Assembly (NCBI GenBank): GCA_945878355.1
Contig: CAMCTC010000051.1
Location: forward strand, 1-32,255
Direction of reading: 5' to 3'
Origin: Bordetella parapertussis
GTDB lineage: Bacteria > Pseudomonadota > Gammaproteobacteria > Burkholderiales > Burkholderiaceae_C
DNA: 32,255 bases
Part shown: one piece after another, positions 8,155 to 17,105 of the stretch
How the letters are laid out: each line of letters starts with the position of its first letter
How positions within the stretch are numbered: the stretch's first letter is position 1
Notes under the pieces: model-generated
Seen by the model: the letters and a program-made list of their open reading frames with translations, nothing else
Told to the model about the DNA's origin: nothing
Databases searched by the model: none
Position numbers and translations under genes: made by a program

Positions 8155-8232
8155 TGAGCGCCCCAAGGCCGGCCGACGCCGGCCGCCCCCCGTGGGGATC
8201 AACCAAAGTGGCAAAGCCACATTTGTTTGAGA
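8155..8232. repeat. 78-bp dispersed intergenic repeat, copy 1
   Basis: This sequence recurs at 26424-26501 with only three differences. It contains GGCCGGC-N4-GCCGGCC, CCCC-CGT-GGGG and a distal hairpin CAAA-GTGGC-AAA-GCCAC-A-TTTG. Copy 1 lies between the ligase and SIMPL genes, outside coding sequence. It resembles a REP-like or other small hairpin-forming dispersed element; its mobility and role are unknown. Confidence 0.8.
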
Positions 8233-8289
8233 GGCACCACGCAGCGCCAGCCTGGGCGCTCGACATCACTCAGGCGTCGAACACTGCCA

Positions 8290-9936
8290 TCAGCTGATCG
8301 CCGGCGCATGGCTGCCCAGGAACAGCTTGCGCAGTTCACGCTTGAGCACCTTGCCCGTGGCATTGCGCGGCAGCGCCTCGATCGTCGCGATGTCATGGGG
8401 CACCTTGAACCTGGCAAGCCGCTCGCCGCAATAGCCCACCACGGTGGACCGATCCAGTGCCTGGCCAGGCTTGAGGACCAGCACCGCCAGTCCAACCTCA
8501 CCCCATTTTTCATGCGGAATACCGATCACCGCCGCTTCAGCGACCTGGGGCAGCTGGTACAGCACATTCTCGACTTCGGCCGGGTAGACGTTCTCGCCGC
8601 CGGAGATGTACATGTCTTTCCAGCGGTCGACGATGTAGACGAAACCCTCGTCGTCGAAGCGAGCCGCGTCGCCGGTCTTGAGCCAGCGCCCTTCGAAGCT
8701 GGACGCCGTCGCATCCGGTCGATTCCAGTAGCCAGGGGTGATGTTCGGGCCAGCGACCCAGAGCTCGCCGATCTCGTCCGGGCCGCAATCGCCACCGGCC
8801 TCGTTGACGATGCGCATCTCGGTATGCATCAGCACCTTGCCGGTGGAGCCAAGCTTGCGGACCGCATCCGCCGGGTCGAGAAAGATGCAGGACGGGCTGG
8901 TCTCGGTCATGCCGAAGCCCTGCCCCAACAACACCCCCCGAGCGGCCCAGGTCTGGAGGATCGTCAGCGCGCAAGGTGCGCCGCCGACACCTGCACAGCG
9001 CAGCCGCGACAGGTCGGTGGTCTCGAATTCGGGATGCTGCATCATGAACTGGTACGGCGCCGGCACCGCGAAGAAGTGCGTGATGCCCTGGCTCTCATCG
9101 CCGATGACCTGCAAGGCCCGACCCGGGTCGAAAGTCCGCATGATCACCACCGTGCCGCCGGCATGCAGCACCGGGTTGGAGTAACAGTTCAGCCCGCCGG
9201 TGTGGAACAGCGGCAGCACCGACAGATGCACGGTGTCGAGACCGATACCGGCAGGGAGCCCGAGGTTGACGCAGTTCCAAAAGTTCATCCCATGGGTGAT
9301 CATCGCGCCCTTGGGGTGGCCGGTCGTGCCCGAGGTGTACATGATCGTGCTGACGTCGTCGTGCGTGAGTTTCACGTGGGCAACGGCCCGGCCATTGAAG
9401 GCCTCGACCACGGCCTCATAGGGGTTGGTCGCAGGCCCGACACCCGAGCTCGTGTCGATGCACAGCAGGGTCGCGATGCCGCAGCGGCGCTGCAACTCCT
9501 TCGCGGCGTCTGCGAAAGCCACATCGTGGATCAGCAGCTTCGGCGCACTGTCGTTGAGGATGTACTCGAGCTCAGGGACCGTCAGGCGCCAGTTCAGCAA
9601 CACGGCGATCGCGCCGCTGCGGCCGCAGCCGAACTGCAGGTCGAAGAATTCGACGCCGTTGTGCGCCAGCAAGGCCACGCGGTCGCCGCGCCCGACGCCC
9701 AGCGATGAACAATAAGCGGCGATCGAATCGGCCCGCCGGTCGAGGTCGGCGTAGGAAAAACTTCGCTGGTTGCCGAGCTCGCGAACCGCCTCCTTGCCGG
9801 ACCGATGGGCTCGGTGGTTGACCAACCAGTCGTAGGCCGGCACGGCGCCCCAGCTCATTGGGCGAGAGCTGCGCATCGCGGCGATCGACGCTGGGTCGGC
9901 GACAAAGTCAGGGGCGGCAAGTGTTTTGTTGGACAT
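8290..9936 (-). CDS. AMP-dependent acyl-CoA ligase (class I adenylate-forming enzyme)
   Basis: The protein (548 residues from the ATG at 9936) has all the marks of ANL-family ligases: the P-loop-like TIMYTSGTTGHPKGAMITH, the GQGFGMTETS core, ELWVAGPNITPGYWNRPDAT, the hinge region WLKTGDAARFDDEGFVYIVD, and PRNATGKVLKRELR with the late catalytic lysine. It activates a carboxylic acid to an acyl-adenylate and then to acyl-CoA in the cytoplasm. The sequence resembles long- or medium-chain fatty-acyl or aryl-CoA ligases, but the substrate is not determinable. A GTG 30 bases upstream is an alternative start; neither has a convincing ribosome binding site. The gene stands between uvrC and the SIMPL gene with no pathway partner nearby. 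Confidence 0.88.
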   Translation of the reverse strand: MSNKTLAAPDFVADPASIAAMRSSRPMSWGAVPAYDWLVNHRAHRSGKEAVRELGNQRSFSYADLDRRADSIAAYCSSLGVGRGDRVALLAHNGVEFFDLQFGCGRSGAIAVLLNWRLTVPELEYILNDSAPKLLIHDVAFADAAKELQRRCGIATLLCIDTSSGVGPATNPYEAVVEAFNGRAVAHVKLTHDDVSTIMYTSGTTGHPKGAMITHGMNFWNCVNLGLPAGIGLDTVHLSVLPLFHTGGLNCYSNPVLHAGGTVVIMRTFDPGRALQVIGDESQGITHFFAVPAPYQFMMQHPEFETTDLSRLRCAGVGGAPCALTILQTWAARGVLLGQGFGMTETSPSCIFLDPADAVRKLGSTGKVLMHTEMRIVNEAGGDCGPDEIGELWVAGPNITPGYWNRPDATASSFEGRWLKTGDAARFDDEGFVYIVDRWKDMYISGGENVYPAEVENVLYQLPQVAEAAVIGIPHEKWGEVGLAVLVLKPGQALDRSTVVGYCGERLARFKVPHDIATIEALPRNATGKVLKRELRKLFLGSHAPAIS

Positions 9937-10110
9937 GGCGATGCGTCGCGAGATGGAAAGTGGCACGGTGGCCTGCAGGCCTGCAAGGCAAGCAGCTCGA
10001 GCGCATCATGACAGGCATTGCAGGTCTTGGACCGGCGTGAAAACCCTCTGTCTTGCAGCTGCCCAGCTTGATCCGCAAAGACCGGTTGCCAGCCCTGGAG
10101 CAGCCGCAGT

Positions 10111-12174
10111 TCAACGCAGCGCGCGGTAGATCTCTTCGGCCAGGTCGTGCGAGATGCCGTCCACGCTGCACAACTCGTCGACGCTGGCTGCGGCGACGCC
10201 GCGCAGACCCCCAAAGCGCTGCAGCAGGCTGGCGCGCTTTTTCGGTCCGACCCCGGCGATGTCCTCGATCCGGCTGCCGCCAGTGCGAACGCTGGCGCGT
10301 TTGGCGCGCATGCCGGTGATCGCGAAACGGTGCGCCTCGTCGCGGATCTGCGCCACCAGCATCAACGCGGCCGAATCGTGGCCTAGGTAGACCTTGTCGC
10401 GGCCATCGGCGAACACCAGTTCCTCCAGGCCGACTTTGCGGCCTTCGCCTTTTTCGACCCCAACGATCAGCGCCAAATCCAGCCCCAACGAGGCGAAAAC
10501 TTCGCGCGCCATCGACACCTGGCCGCGGCCACCATCGACCAGCACCAGACCAGGCAGCCGCAAGGCCTTGGGCGGCAGAACTGATTCGGTGCCCGAGAGC
10601 TGCGCCGCAGCGCGGGCCTCGGCCACCTTGGCGTAGCGGCGGGTCAGCACTTGGCGCATCGCGGCGTAGTCATCGCCACCGGTGATGCCCTCAATGTTGT
10701 AGCGCCGGTACTCGGCTGGCCGCATCGCATGGTTCTCGTAGACCACGCAGCTGGCCTGGGTGGCCTCGCCGGCGGTGTGGCTGATGTCGAAACACTCGAT
10801 GCGCAGCGCGTCCAGGTCGTCCAGCCCCAGGTCCAGCGCATCGACCAGCGCGCGGGTTCGCTCGCGCTGCGAACCCTCCTCGGCCAGCAAGCGCGCCAGC
10901 GCGATCTGCGCCCCCTTCTCGGCCATCTCCAGCCAAGTACGGCGCTGCTCACGCGGTTGGTGCTGGGCATTGAGCTTGACCCCCAGTTGCTCGCCCAGTG
11001 CCGCCAGCAGTTCGGCCGCCACCGCATGGCTCAGCACCAGACCGGGCGGCGGCGCCACGCCCAGGTAATGCTGGGCGATGAAGGCTTCGAGCACCTGCTG
11101 CTCGACGCTAAGTTCGTCGGCACGCTCATCGGCCTGCTCGGCAGACAGCGCCGCAGCGTCCTCGACATGGGTCGGAAAATACGCGCGGTCGCCAAGGTGG
11201 CGGCCGCCGCGAACCATCGCCAGGTTGACGCAGGCCCGCCCGCCCGAGACCCGCACCGCCAGGATGTCGACGTCGCGATCGCGCGAAGACAGACTGCTCT
11301 CGTCCATGCTCTGCTGGTGCAGCACCCGCGACAGCGCGCTGATCTGGTTGCGCACCTCGGCCGCGCGCTCGAATTCCAGCGCGTCCGAGAAAGCCATCAT
11401 CTGAGCCTGCAGCGAACTGACCACCTCGCCCGCATCACCCAGCAAGAACCGCTCGGCATGCGACACGTCGCGACGATAGTCCTCGGTCGAGATCAGCCCG
11501 ACGCAAGGGCCTGAGCAGCGCCGGATCTGGTACAGCAGGCAGGGCCGCGAGCGGTTGGCGTAGACCGTGTCCTCGCAAGTGCGCAGGCGGAAGGCCTTCT
11601 GCAACAGCAAGATGGTTTCCTTGACCGCCCAGGCGCCGGGGTAAGGGCCGAAATAGCGGTGTTTGCGGTCGATCGCGCCGCGGTAATAGGCCAGCCGCGG
11701 GAAAGCGTGGCTGTGCAGCTTGAGGTAAGGGTAGCTCTTGTCGTCGCGGAACAGAATATTGAACTTCGGCGCCAGCGTCTTGATCAGGTTGTTCTCGAGC
11801 AGCAAGGCTTCGGCCTCGGTGCGCACCACCGTGGTCTCCAGCCTGGCGATCCGGCTGATCATGTGGCCGATGCGGGTGCCGCCGTGGTCTTTCTGAAAGT
11901 AGCTGGCGACGCGCTTTTTCAGGCTACGCGCCTTGCCCACATACAGCACCCCGCCCTGCGCGTCGAAATAACGGTAAACGCCCGGCAGCGCTGGCAGCGC
12001 AGCGACCTCGACGAGCAGGCGCTCGCGCAGTTGCCCATCGGCGGGCAGCGCATCGACGGGCAGCACATTGGCGGGCAGCACACCGGCGGGCGACGCGGCG
12101 GCGGGCAGTGGGTCGGCAGGCGAAGGCATTGAAGGCGTAGAGAGCGAGGGCAGCGAGGGCAGCAAGGGCAGCAT
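10111..12174 (-). CDS. uvrC: Excinuclease ABC subunit C with a repeat-coded N-terminal extension
   Basis: UvrC makes both incisions in nucleotide excision repair. Visible domains are the GIY-YIG nuclease ([19 protein letters not shown]), a UVR motif ([19 protein letters not shown]), the RNase H-like C-terminal nuclease ([34 protein letters not shown]) and a terminal tandem helix-hairpin-helix ([20 protein letters not shown]). Normal UvrC starts about ten residues before the GIY segment. Here about 50 proline/alanine-rich residues precede it (687 residues from the ATG at 12174, 672 from an ATG at 12129). They are encoded by a 15-bp array at 12042-12116 and a 9-bp array at 12144-12170. The true start is uncertain. 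The gene is divergent from earP with 77 bp between starts. Confidence 0.93.
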   Translation of the reverse strand: MLPLLPSLPSLSTPSMPSPADPLPAAASPAGVLPANVLPVDALPADGQLRERLLVEVAALPALPGVYRYFDAQGGVLYVGKARSLKKRVASYFQKDHGGTRIGHMISRIARLETTVVRTEAEALLLENNLIKTLAPKFNILFRDDKSYPYLKLHSHAFPRLAYYRGAIDRKHRYFGPYPGAWAVKETILLLQKAFRLRTCEDTVYANRSRPCLLYQIRRCSGPCVGLISTEDYRRDVSHAERFLLGDAGEVVSSLQAQMMAFSDALEFERAAEVRNQISALSRVLHQQSMDESSLSSRDRDVDILAVRVSGGRACVNLAMVRGGRHLGDRAYFPTHVEDAAALSAEQADERADELSVEQQVLEAFIAQHYLGVAPPPGLVLSHAVAAELLAALGEQLGVKLNAQHQPREQRRTWLEMAEKGAQIALARLLAEEGSQRERTRALVDALDLGLDDLDALRIECFDISHTAGEATQASCVVYENHAMRPAEYRRYNIEGITGGDDYAAMRQVLTRRYAKVAEARAAAQLSGTESVLPPKALRLPGLVLVDGGRGQVSMAREVFASLGLDLALIVGVEKGEGRKVGLEELVFADGRDKVYLGHDSAALMLVAQIRDEAHRFAITGMRAKRASVRTGGSRIEDIAGVGPKKRASLLQRFGGLRGVAAASVDELCSVDGISHDLAEEIYRALR
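12042..12116. repeat. 15-bp tandem repeat in the 5' end of uvrC
   Basis: Five imperfect units begin with CGGGCAG or a near variant (12042, 12057, 12072, 12087, 12102). On the uvrC strand they encode a degenerate pentapeptide series ([15 protein letters not shown] and so on). A second array of three 9-bp units (GCGAGGGCA, GCGAGGGCA, GCAAGGGCA) follows at 12144-12170. Unit lengths divisible by three keep the frame open when copies are gained or lost. Confidence 0.75.
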
Positions 12175-12251
12175 CGGACGAGGTGGCCGATTCTGCCGTC
12201 CGCCGTGGCCCCTCGCCGGTCCTGGTGATCCCTGCGCCAATAATCAACCTC

Positions 12252-13295
12252 ATGTTGTGGGACCTCTTCTGCCGCGTGATCGACAACTTCGGTGACATTG
12301 GCGTGAGCTGGCGCTTGGCCGCCGAACTGGGCCAACGCGGCCACCAGGTGCGGCTGTGGACCGACGACGCATCGGCCTTGGCCTGGATGGCGCCCGCCGG
12401 CGCACCGGGGGTGCGGGTGCTGCAGTGGGCCGATCCGCCGCTCGACTCAGCGCCTGGCGACGTTGTGGTCGAGACTTTCGGCTGCGCGCCGCCCGACGCC
12501 TTCCTGGCCCGAATGGCCCAAGTCCGGCGCACGCCGGTCTGGATCAACCTGGAATACCTCAGCGCCGAGCCCTATGTCGAGCGCTCGCACGGGCTGATGT
12601 CGCCGCAGTTCAGCGGGCCGGCCGCTGGGCTGAAAAAATGGTTCTTCTACCCTGGCTTCACCACCGCCACCGGCGGGCTGATGTCAGCCGGCGCGCCTAT
12701 CGCGGTCGACCAGGCCCGCGCCTGGGCCCATGAGATGGGCTGGCAACGCGATGCCCAAGAGCAACTGGTGACGGTGTTTTGCTACCAGAACCCAGCATTG
12801 CCAGCCTTGCTGCAAACCTTGCGCCCGCAGCGCTGTGCGCTGCTGGTAGCGCCCGGTCCGGCGCGGGATCAGTTGCTGACGCTGGACTTGCCGCCTGGCC
12901 TGCGACAGGTCGACCTGCCTTACCTCAGTCAAGCAGATTTTGACCGGCTGCTGGCCTGCGCCGACCTGAACCTGGTTCGCGGCGAGGACTCGTTCGTGCG
13001 TGCCCAACGCTGCGCCACCGGACCTTTTCTTTGGCAAGCCTACCCCCAGCACGACGGCGCCCAAGGACCCAAGCTCGAGGCCTTTCTCGACCTGTACCTC
13101 GCAGGTCAAGCGCCGCCGCTGGCGACATCGATCCGAGCGGTGTTCCGGGCTTTCAATGGCCAGGGGCCGGTGCCGACAAGCCTGCCAGACCGTGCCGCCT
13201 GGCGCGCCGTGCAGGCCGCCTGGGGCCGCAAGCTGCAAGCCCAAACAGACCTCTGCAGCCAATTGATCGCCTTTGTCGGGCAAAAGCAAGCCTAG
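12252..13295 (+). CDS. earP: EF-P arginine rhamnosyltransferase
   Basis: EarP (formerly DUF2331) transfers rhamnose from dTDP-rhamnose to Arg32 of elongation factor P, activating it for rescue of ribosomes stalled at polyproline. The 347-residue protein has the family N-terminus MLWDLFCRVIDNFGDIG with both conserved aspartates (11 and 15), the INLEYLSAEPYVERSHGL segment, and the C-terminal nucleotide-sugar site DLNLVRGEDSFVRAQ. The ATG at 12252 matches the family start; the frame is open further upstream, to 12183, but without similarity. efp follows 75 bases later on the same strand, the usual pairing. It implies that the cell makes dTDP-rhamnose. Confidence 0.95.
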   Translation: MLWDLFCRVIDNFGDIGVSWRLAAELGQRGHQVRLWTDDASALAWMAPAGAPGVRVLQWADPPLDSAPGDVVVETFGCAPPDAFLARMAQVRRTPVWINLEYLSAEPYVERSHGLMSPQFSGPAAGLKKWFFYPGFTTATGGLMSAGAPIAVDQARAWAHEMGWQRDAQEQLVTVFCYQNPALPALLQTLRPQRCALLVAPGPARDQLLTLDLPPGLRQVDLPYLSQADFDRLLACADLNLVRGEDSFVRAQRCATGPFLWQAYPQHDGAQGPKLEAFLDLYLAGQAPPLATSIRAVFRAFNGQGPVPTSLPDRAAWRAVQAAWGRKLQAQTDLCSQLIAFVGQKQA

Positions 13296-13370
13296 GAAGG
13301 CGCTAAAATCCTTGGTTTTGCTCCAAACCGCACGCCACCCTAGGCAGCGGCCCAGACTACGGGACTTCCC

Positions 13371-13925
13371 ATGAAAATCGCTCAAGAAATCCGCGCCGGC
13401 AACGTCATCATGCAGGACAAGAACCCTTGGGTGGTGCTCAAGACCGAGTACTCCCGGGGCGGGCGCAACGCCGCCACCGTGCGCATGAAGCTCAAGAGCT
13501 TGCTCAACAACCAGGCCACCGAACTGGTGTTCAAGGCCGACGACAAGATGGACCAGGTCATCCTCGACAAGAAGGACTGCACCTACACCTACTTCGCCGA
13601 CCCGATGTACGTCTTCATGGACGAGGAGTACAACCAGTTCGAGGTCGAATCGGAGAACATGGGCGACGCGATCCATTACCTCGAAGACGCGATGCCGGTC
13701 GAAGTGGTGTTCTACGACGGCAAGGCGATTTCGGTCGAACTGCCGACCTCGCTGGTACGCGAAGTGACCTGGACCGAGCCCGCCGTCAAGGGCGACACCT
13801 CGGGCAAGGTGCTCAAGCCGGCCAAGATCGCCACCGGATTCGACATCCCGGTGCCCATCTTCGTCGCCCAGGGCGACAAGATCGAGATCGACACCCGCAC
13901 CCACGAATACCGCAAGCGGGTCTGA
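13371..13925 (+). CDS. efp: Elongation factor P, arginine-32 type
   Basis: EF-P binds the ribosome between the P and E sites and promotes peptide bonds at consecutive prolines. The 184-residue protein has the three beta-barrel domains of the family: KOW-like N-terminal domain [13 protein letters not shown], central OB domain with [20 protein letters not shown], and C-terminal [20 protein letters not shown]. The modification loop reads [10 protein letters not shown] with arginine at position 32, not the lysine modified by EpmA/EpmB, which agrees with earP just upstream. A weak GGGA lies 7-10 bases before the ATG. A strong terminator follows 36 bases after the stop. Confidence 0.98.
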   Translation: MKIAQEIRAGNVIMQDKNPWVVLKTEYSRGGRNAATVRMKLKSLLNNQATELVFKADDKMDQVILDKKDCTYTYFADPMYVFMDEEYNQFEVESENMGDAIHYLEDAMPVEVVFYDGKAISVELPTSLVREVTWTEPAVKGDTSGKVLKPAKIATGFDIPVPIFVAQGDKIEIDTRTHEYRKRV

Positions 13926-13961
13926 TCGACGCTGCAAAGCCAGTCAGGCATGCGACTCAAC

Positions 13962-13985
13962 AGGGCACTTCGGTGCCCTTTTTCT
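13962..13985 (+). terminator. Intrinsic terminator after efp
   Basis: AGGGCAC-TTCG-GTGCCCT is a perfect 7-bp stem with a stable UUCG tetraloop, followed by TTTTCTT. It ends the earP-efp transcript and separates it from the DUF3445 gene 44 bases further on. Confidence 0.92.
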
Positions 13986-14028
13986 TGGTCGACGCGGATC
14001 AAGCCATGCAGGTGATACCTTCGCTGGC

Positions 14029-15006
14029 ATGAGCTTCGATTTCGACGCCGCGGTCAGCACGCCCCACCGCTCGCAGCCCGGCCTGCGCCGGCTGCCACCG
14101 GGGGCGATGCAACTCACGCCGACGGTCGCACCTCAACGCGGCCTGGCCCGACACCTGCGCGAGAAGCTGGCGGTGCTCTGGGCATTCCGCAACCAATCTC
14201 TGCTCTGCGCACCAGGCTTCGACGCTCGGCCCGCGCTCGCAGCGTTGGCCGCACACGCCAGTGCCGAGCATCCCCAAGCCTTGCGACTTTTCGATGGGCA
14301 GTGGCAGGCACCCTGGCTGGGCTGGGCCATCGCCGACGACGACCAAGCGCAGGACATCAGTGCCGGCGGCGCCAACCCCTGGCCGGAGATCGGCGCCTTC
14401 CTGACCCAGCTGCCAGCCGAGTGGCGACGCGCCGCGCTGTTGTCGCTGGCTTTCGCCGAAGACTTTGCGGTGCTCGACGGCAGCACGGGCGCGCTGCCCT
14501 GGCTGGCCGTCGCGCTGCCGTCGATGTGGGCGCCCGAGCACAAGATCGGCCGCCACTTCTGCGAGGTCCACGCGCCGGTGGCCGACAACCGTTCGATCAT
14601 CGCCGCAGCGCCGCAACTGGTGAAACTGGTCACGTCTGGCGCGCGGTGGGAGCGCTTCGTCTGGACCCTGAGTGCCCACCCTCGTCTGCATGCCCACCCA
14701 CAGCGGGTTGACCCAGCGCGTTGGGCGGGCTGCGGCGACGATGCGGCCATCGCTGCCAACACCTGGTGGCGCACCGAGCGCCAGACCTTCATCCCGGTGC
14801 CTGGGCTCGGCGCCGGCCAGGCCCAATCGGTGTTCACGATCCTGGTCGACGTCAAACCACTGACGCAAGCCCTGGCGACGCCACCGCAGGCCGGGCGGGT
14901 GCACGACGCGCTGGCGTCGATGAGCCCGGCCGTGCTGGCCTACCGCGGCCTGACCGAGGTCCAGGCGCCGCTGCTGCGCTGGCTGGCCGCGGCGGCGGCG
15001 CGATGA
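14029..15006 (+). CDS. DUF3445 protein (heme-dependent oxidative N-demethylase family)
   Basis: The 325-residue protein is recognised as DUF3445 from AEDFAVLDGSTGALPWLAVA, LPSMWAPEHKIGRHFCEVHA, the following PVADN, TERQTFIPVPG, and the C-terminal ALASMSPAVLAYRGL. One branch of the family is a heme-dependent oxidative N-demethylase subunit; most members have no known substrate. It is cytoplasmic, with no signal peptide or membrane helix. The stop overlaps the mnmC start (ATGA), so the two are translationally coupled. Methionine 27 is a possible alternative start. Heme binding is a family expectation; no residue can be assigned from this sequence alone. Confidence 0.8.
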   Translation: MSFDFDAAVSTPHRSQPGLRRLPPGAMQLTPTVAPQRGLARHLREKLAVLWAFRNQSLLCAPGFDARPALAALAAHASAEHPQALRLFDGQWQAPWLGWAIADDDQAQDISAGGANPWPEIGAFLTQLPAEWRRAALLSLAFAEDFAVLDGSTGALPWLAVALPSMWAPEHKIGRHFCEVHAPVADNRSIIAAAPQLVKLVTSGARWERFVWTLSAHPRLHAHPQRVDPARWAGCGDDAAIAANTWWRTERQTFIPVPGLGAGQAQSVFTILVDVKPLTQALATPPQAGRVHDALASMSPAVLAYRGLTEVQAPLLRWLAAAAAR

Positions 15007-16913
15007 GCTGGGGCCCGCTGCCCCAGCCCAGCTCGGCAGCCGAAACGAAGGACGGCTCAGCCCTGCGTCAAGCCAGAGAGGTCTTTCTGGCGGGCAACCA
15101 GCTGCCCGCGCGATGGACCGGCCGCCAGCGCTTCGTGGTGCTCGACACAGAGTTCGGACTCGGTCATCGCTTTCTCGCCACCTGGCAGGCCTGGCAGCAA
15201 GACGCCAGGCGCTGTGACCAGCTCTGGTACCTGGCGATCACGCCGACCCCGCCGCGACGCGATGGCTTGACGCTGGCCCATGCCGGATCGCCGTTACAGG
15301 CGCTGGCCGCCGAGCTGAGCGAGCGCTGGCCGCCGCTCACGCCCGACCTGCACCCGATCGATGTAGACGCCGGGCGGGTTCACCTGCTGCTGGCGCTGGG
15401 CGATGTCGCCCAGGCGCTGCCCGAACTGGTGGCTCGGGTTGACGCCTTCTTCCTGACCGGCAGCGCGTCTTTGGCCGGCAAAGGCTGGGATCGCTACCGC
15501 CTGCGCAGCCTGGCGCGATTGGCAGCTGATGGCGCCACACTGGCCGCCACAGGGCTGGACGACAGGTCGCGCGATGGCCTGACCGCCACAGGCTTCGTGG
15601 TCCAAGCAGCGACAGGCGCGCCCGAAACCCTCGAAAACGACGCGGCTTGCCAGACCACGATCGCCCGCCACTGCCCGCGCTTCAGCAGCAGCGCACCGCC
15701 AGGCCGCCAGCCGATGGCCGATTCGCCTAGGCAGCGCGTGGCAGTGCTGGGCGCCGGACTGGCCGGTGCTGCAGTGGCCAGGGCACTCGCTGCGCAGGGC
15801 CTGGCGGTCCAGGTGTTCGAACGCCAGCCAGGCTGCGCCGGCGAGACCTCGGGCAATGCCGGCGGCCTGTTCCACGGCATCGTCCACGGCCAGGACGGCA
15901 CCCATGCACGCTGGCTGCGCGCCGCCGCGATCCACACCGAGCGCTTGCTGCGACCGCTGGTCGCAGCCGAGCAGGTGACGGGCAGCGTCGCCGGCCTGTG
16001 GCGCGGCGAACAGACACTCAAGCCCGAGGCGATGGCAGCGATGATTGCCCGCCTGGGCTTGCCCGCAGCCTATGTCTCGGTACAGCGCGATGCGCTGCCC
16101 GATGGCCGCCCGGCCTGGGTCTACCCCGGCGGCGGCTGGGTCGCGCCGCCATCGCTGTGCGCGCATTGGTTGGACGCGCCGGGCATCACAACGACTTACA
16201 ACACATCGATCGACAGGCTGCAGCGCCAACGCGATGGCTGGCGCTTGCTCGACAGCGGCGGACACTGCCTGGCCGAGGTCGATGCGGTGCTGCTGTGCAA
16301 TGCCGGCGACGCCGCCCGCCTGGTGGGGTCGACTGGCAGCGACCGGCCGACCCTGCCGATCTGGCCGCTGCACCGGCTGCGCGGCCAGACCAGCTTGCTG
16401 AGCGCTCACCTGCCGGGGCAACCGGACCTGCCCAGACCGCTCGCCGACACCGGTTATGTGCTGCAGCTGGCCGACGGTCGCTGGCTGTGCGGCGCCAGCT
16501 CGCAGGCCGACGACGAGGACAGCCAGCTGCGCGCAGCGGATCACGCGCTCAACCTGGCGACGCTGCGCCGCTTGACCGGCTGGGCTGGTCCGATCGATGC
16601 GGCATTGGACGGCCGGGTCGGCTGGCGGGTGCAAAGCGCCGACCGCCTGCCGCTGCTTGGGCCTGTGCCTGTCGCCGAGCCCGCAGCGGGTGGGCGCCGG
16701 CTAGACCAGCCCCGGTTCGTACCGCGCCAACCCGGGCTCTACGTGTTCACCGCACTCGGGTCCCGCGGCATCACCCAGGCCGCACTGGGTGGCGAGTTGC
16801 TGGCCTCATGGCTGACCGGCGCGCCAATGCCCGCGCCAGCCTCGCTGCTCGATGCGCTGGACCCGGCACGCTTCGTCGCGCGGGCGCAGCGGCGACCCGA
16901 GGTCAAGCGCTGA
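15003..16913 (+). CDS. mnmC: MnmC-like tRNA wobble-uridine enzyme: normal FAD domain, degenerate methyltransferase domain
   Basis: Normal MnmC has an N-terminal SAM methyltransferase (MnmD) and a C-terminal FAD oxidase. Together they convert cmnm5(s2)U34 through nm5 to mnm5(s2)U34 in tRNA. The FAD half (from about residue 243) looks intact: VAVLGAGLAGAAVARAL, ETSGNAGGLFHGIVHGQDGT and LYVFTALGSRGITQAALGG. The MnmD half (about 1-235) is full length but eroded. The glycine-rich SAM loop, usually E-TGFG-x-G-x-NFL, reads DTEFGLGHRFL (48-58). The expected catalytic LDGFAP-x-x-NP-x-MW is LTGSASLAGKGW (151-162), and the early FDD-x-Y motif is absent. The overall Burkholderiales MnmC frame (REVFLAGNQLPARW) remains. 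The start is set by the ATGA overlap with the DUF3445 gene. Confidence 0.85.
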   Translation: MSWGPLPQPSSAAETKDGSALRQAREVFLAGNQLPARWTGRQRFVVLDTEFGLGHRFLATWQAWQQDARRCDQLWYLAITPTPPRRDGLTLAHAGSPLQALAAELSERWPPLTPDLHPIDVDAGRVHLLLALGDVAQALPELVARVDAFFLTGSASLAGKGWDRYRLRSLARLAADGATLAATGLDDRSRDGLTATGFVVQAATGAPETLENDAACQTTIARHCPRFSSSAPPGRQPMADSPRQRVAVLGAGLAGAAVARALAAQGLAVQVFERQPGCAGETSGNAGGLFHGIVHGQDGTHARWLRAAAIHTERLLRPLVAAEQVTGSVAGLWRGEQTLKPEAMAAMIARLGLPAAYVSVQRDALPDGRPAWVYPGGGWVAPPSLCAHWLDAPGITTTYNTSIDRLQRQRDGWRLLDSGGHCLAEVDAVLLCNAGDAARLVGSTGSDRPTLPIWPLHRLRGQTSLLSAHLPGQPDLPRPLADTGYVLQLADGRWLCGASSQADDEDSQLRAADHALNLATLRRLTGWAGPIDAALDGRVGWRVQSADRLPLLGPVPVAEPAAGGRRLDQPRFVPRQPGLYVFTALGSRGITQAALGGELLASWLTGAPMPAPASLLDALDPARFVARAQRRPEVKR

Positions 16914-17055
16914 CAAGGCGAACCTGGGCTAGCATCGGCGCCCGAAGTGCCTGCCCAGCCAAGCGCTGGAAGGCGTTCTGCCTGCGCTGACGGCGCGGGC
17001 CCGACAAACAGCGAGAATTGGCACGACCCGTTCTTTGATGCGCGAGCTTCTGACT

Positions 17056-17082
17056 GAACGAACCGAACGAACCGAACAAACC
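17056..17082. repeat. 9-bp tandem repeat upstream of the nitroreductase gene
   Basis: Three units, GAACGAACC, GAACGAACC and GAACAAACC, followed by a partial AAACAG, end about 23 bases before the ATG and just before the ribosome binding site. The sequence is untranslated leader or promoter; copy-number change would alter spacing there. Confidence 0.7.
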
Positions 17083-17105
17083 AAACAGCGATGTGGGAGA
17101 CGACA

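Noticed and set aside
13290..13345. Two CCTAGG sites flanking the efp leader as an inverted-repeat operator
   Set aside because: Each is palindromic by itself, so the pairing is not informative.
12684..13937. A 417-codon minus-strand frame across earP and efp
   Set aside because: Both plus-strand genes are conserved and complete; the antisense translation has no recognisable family.
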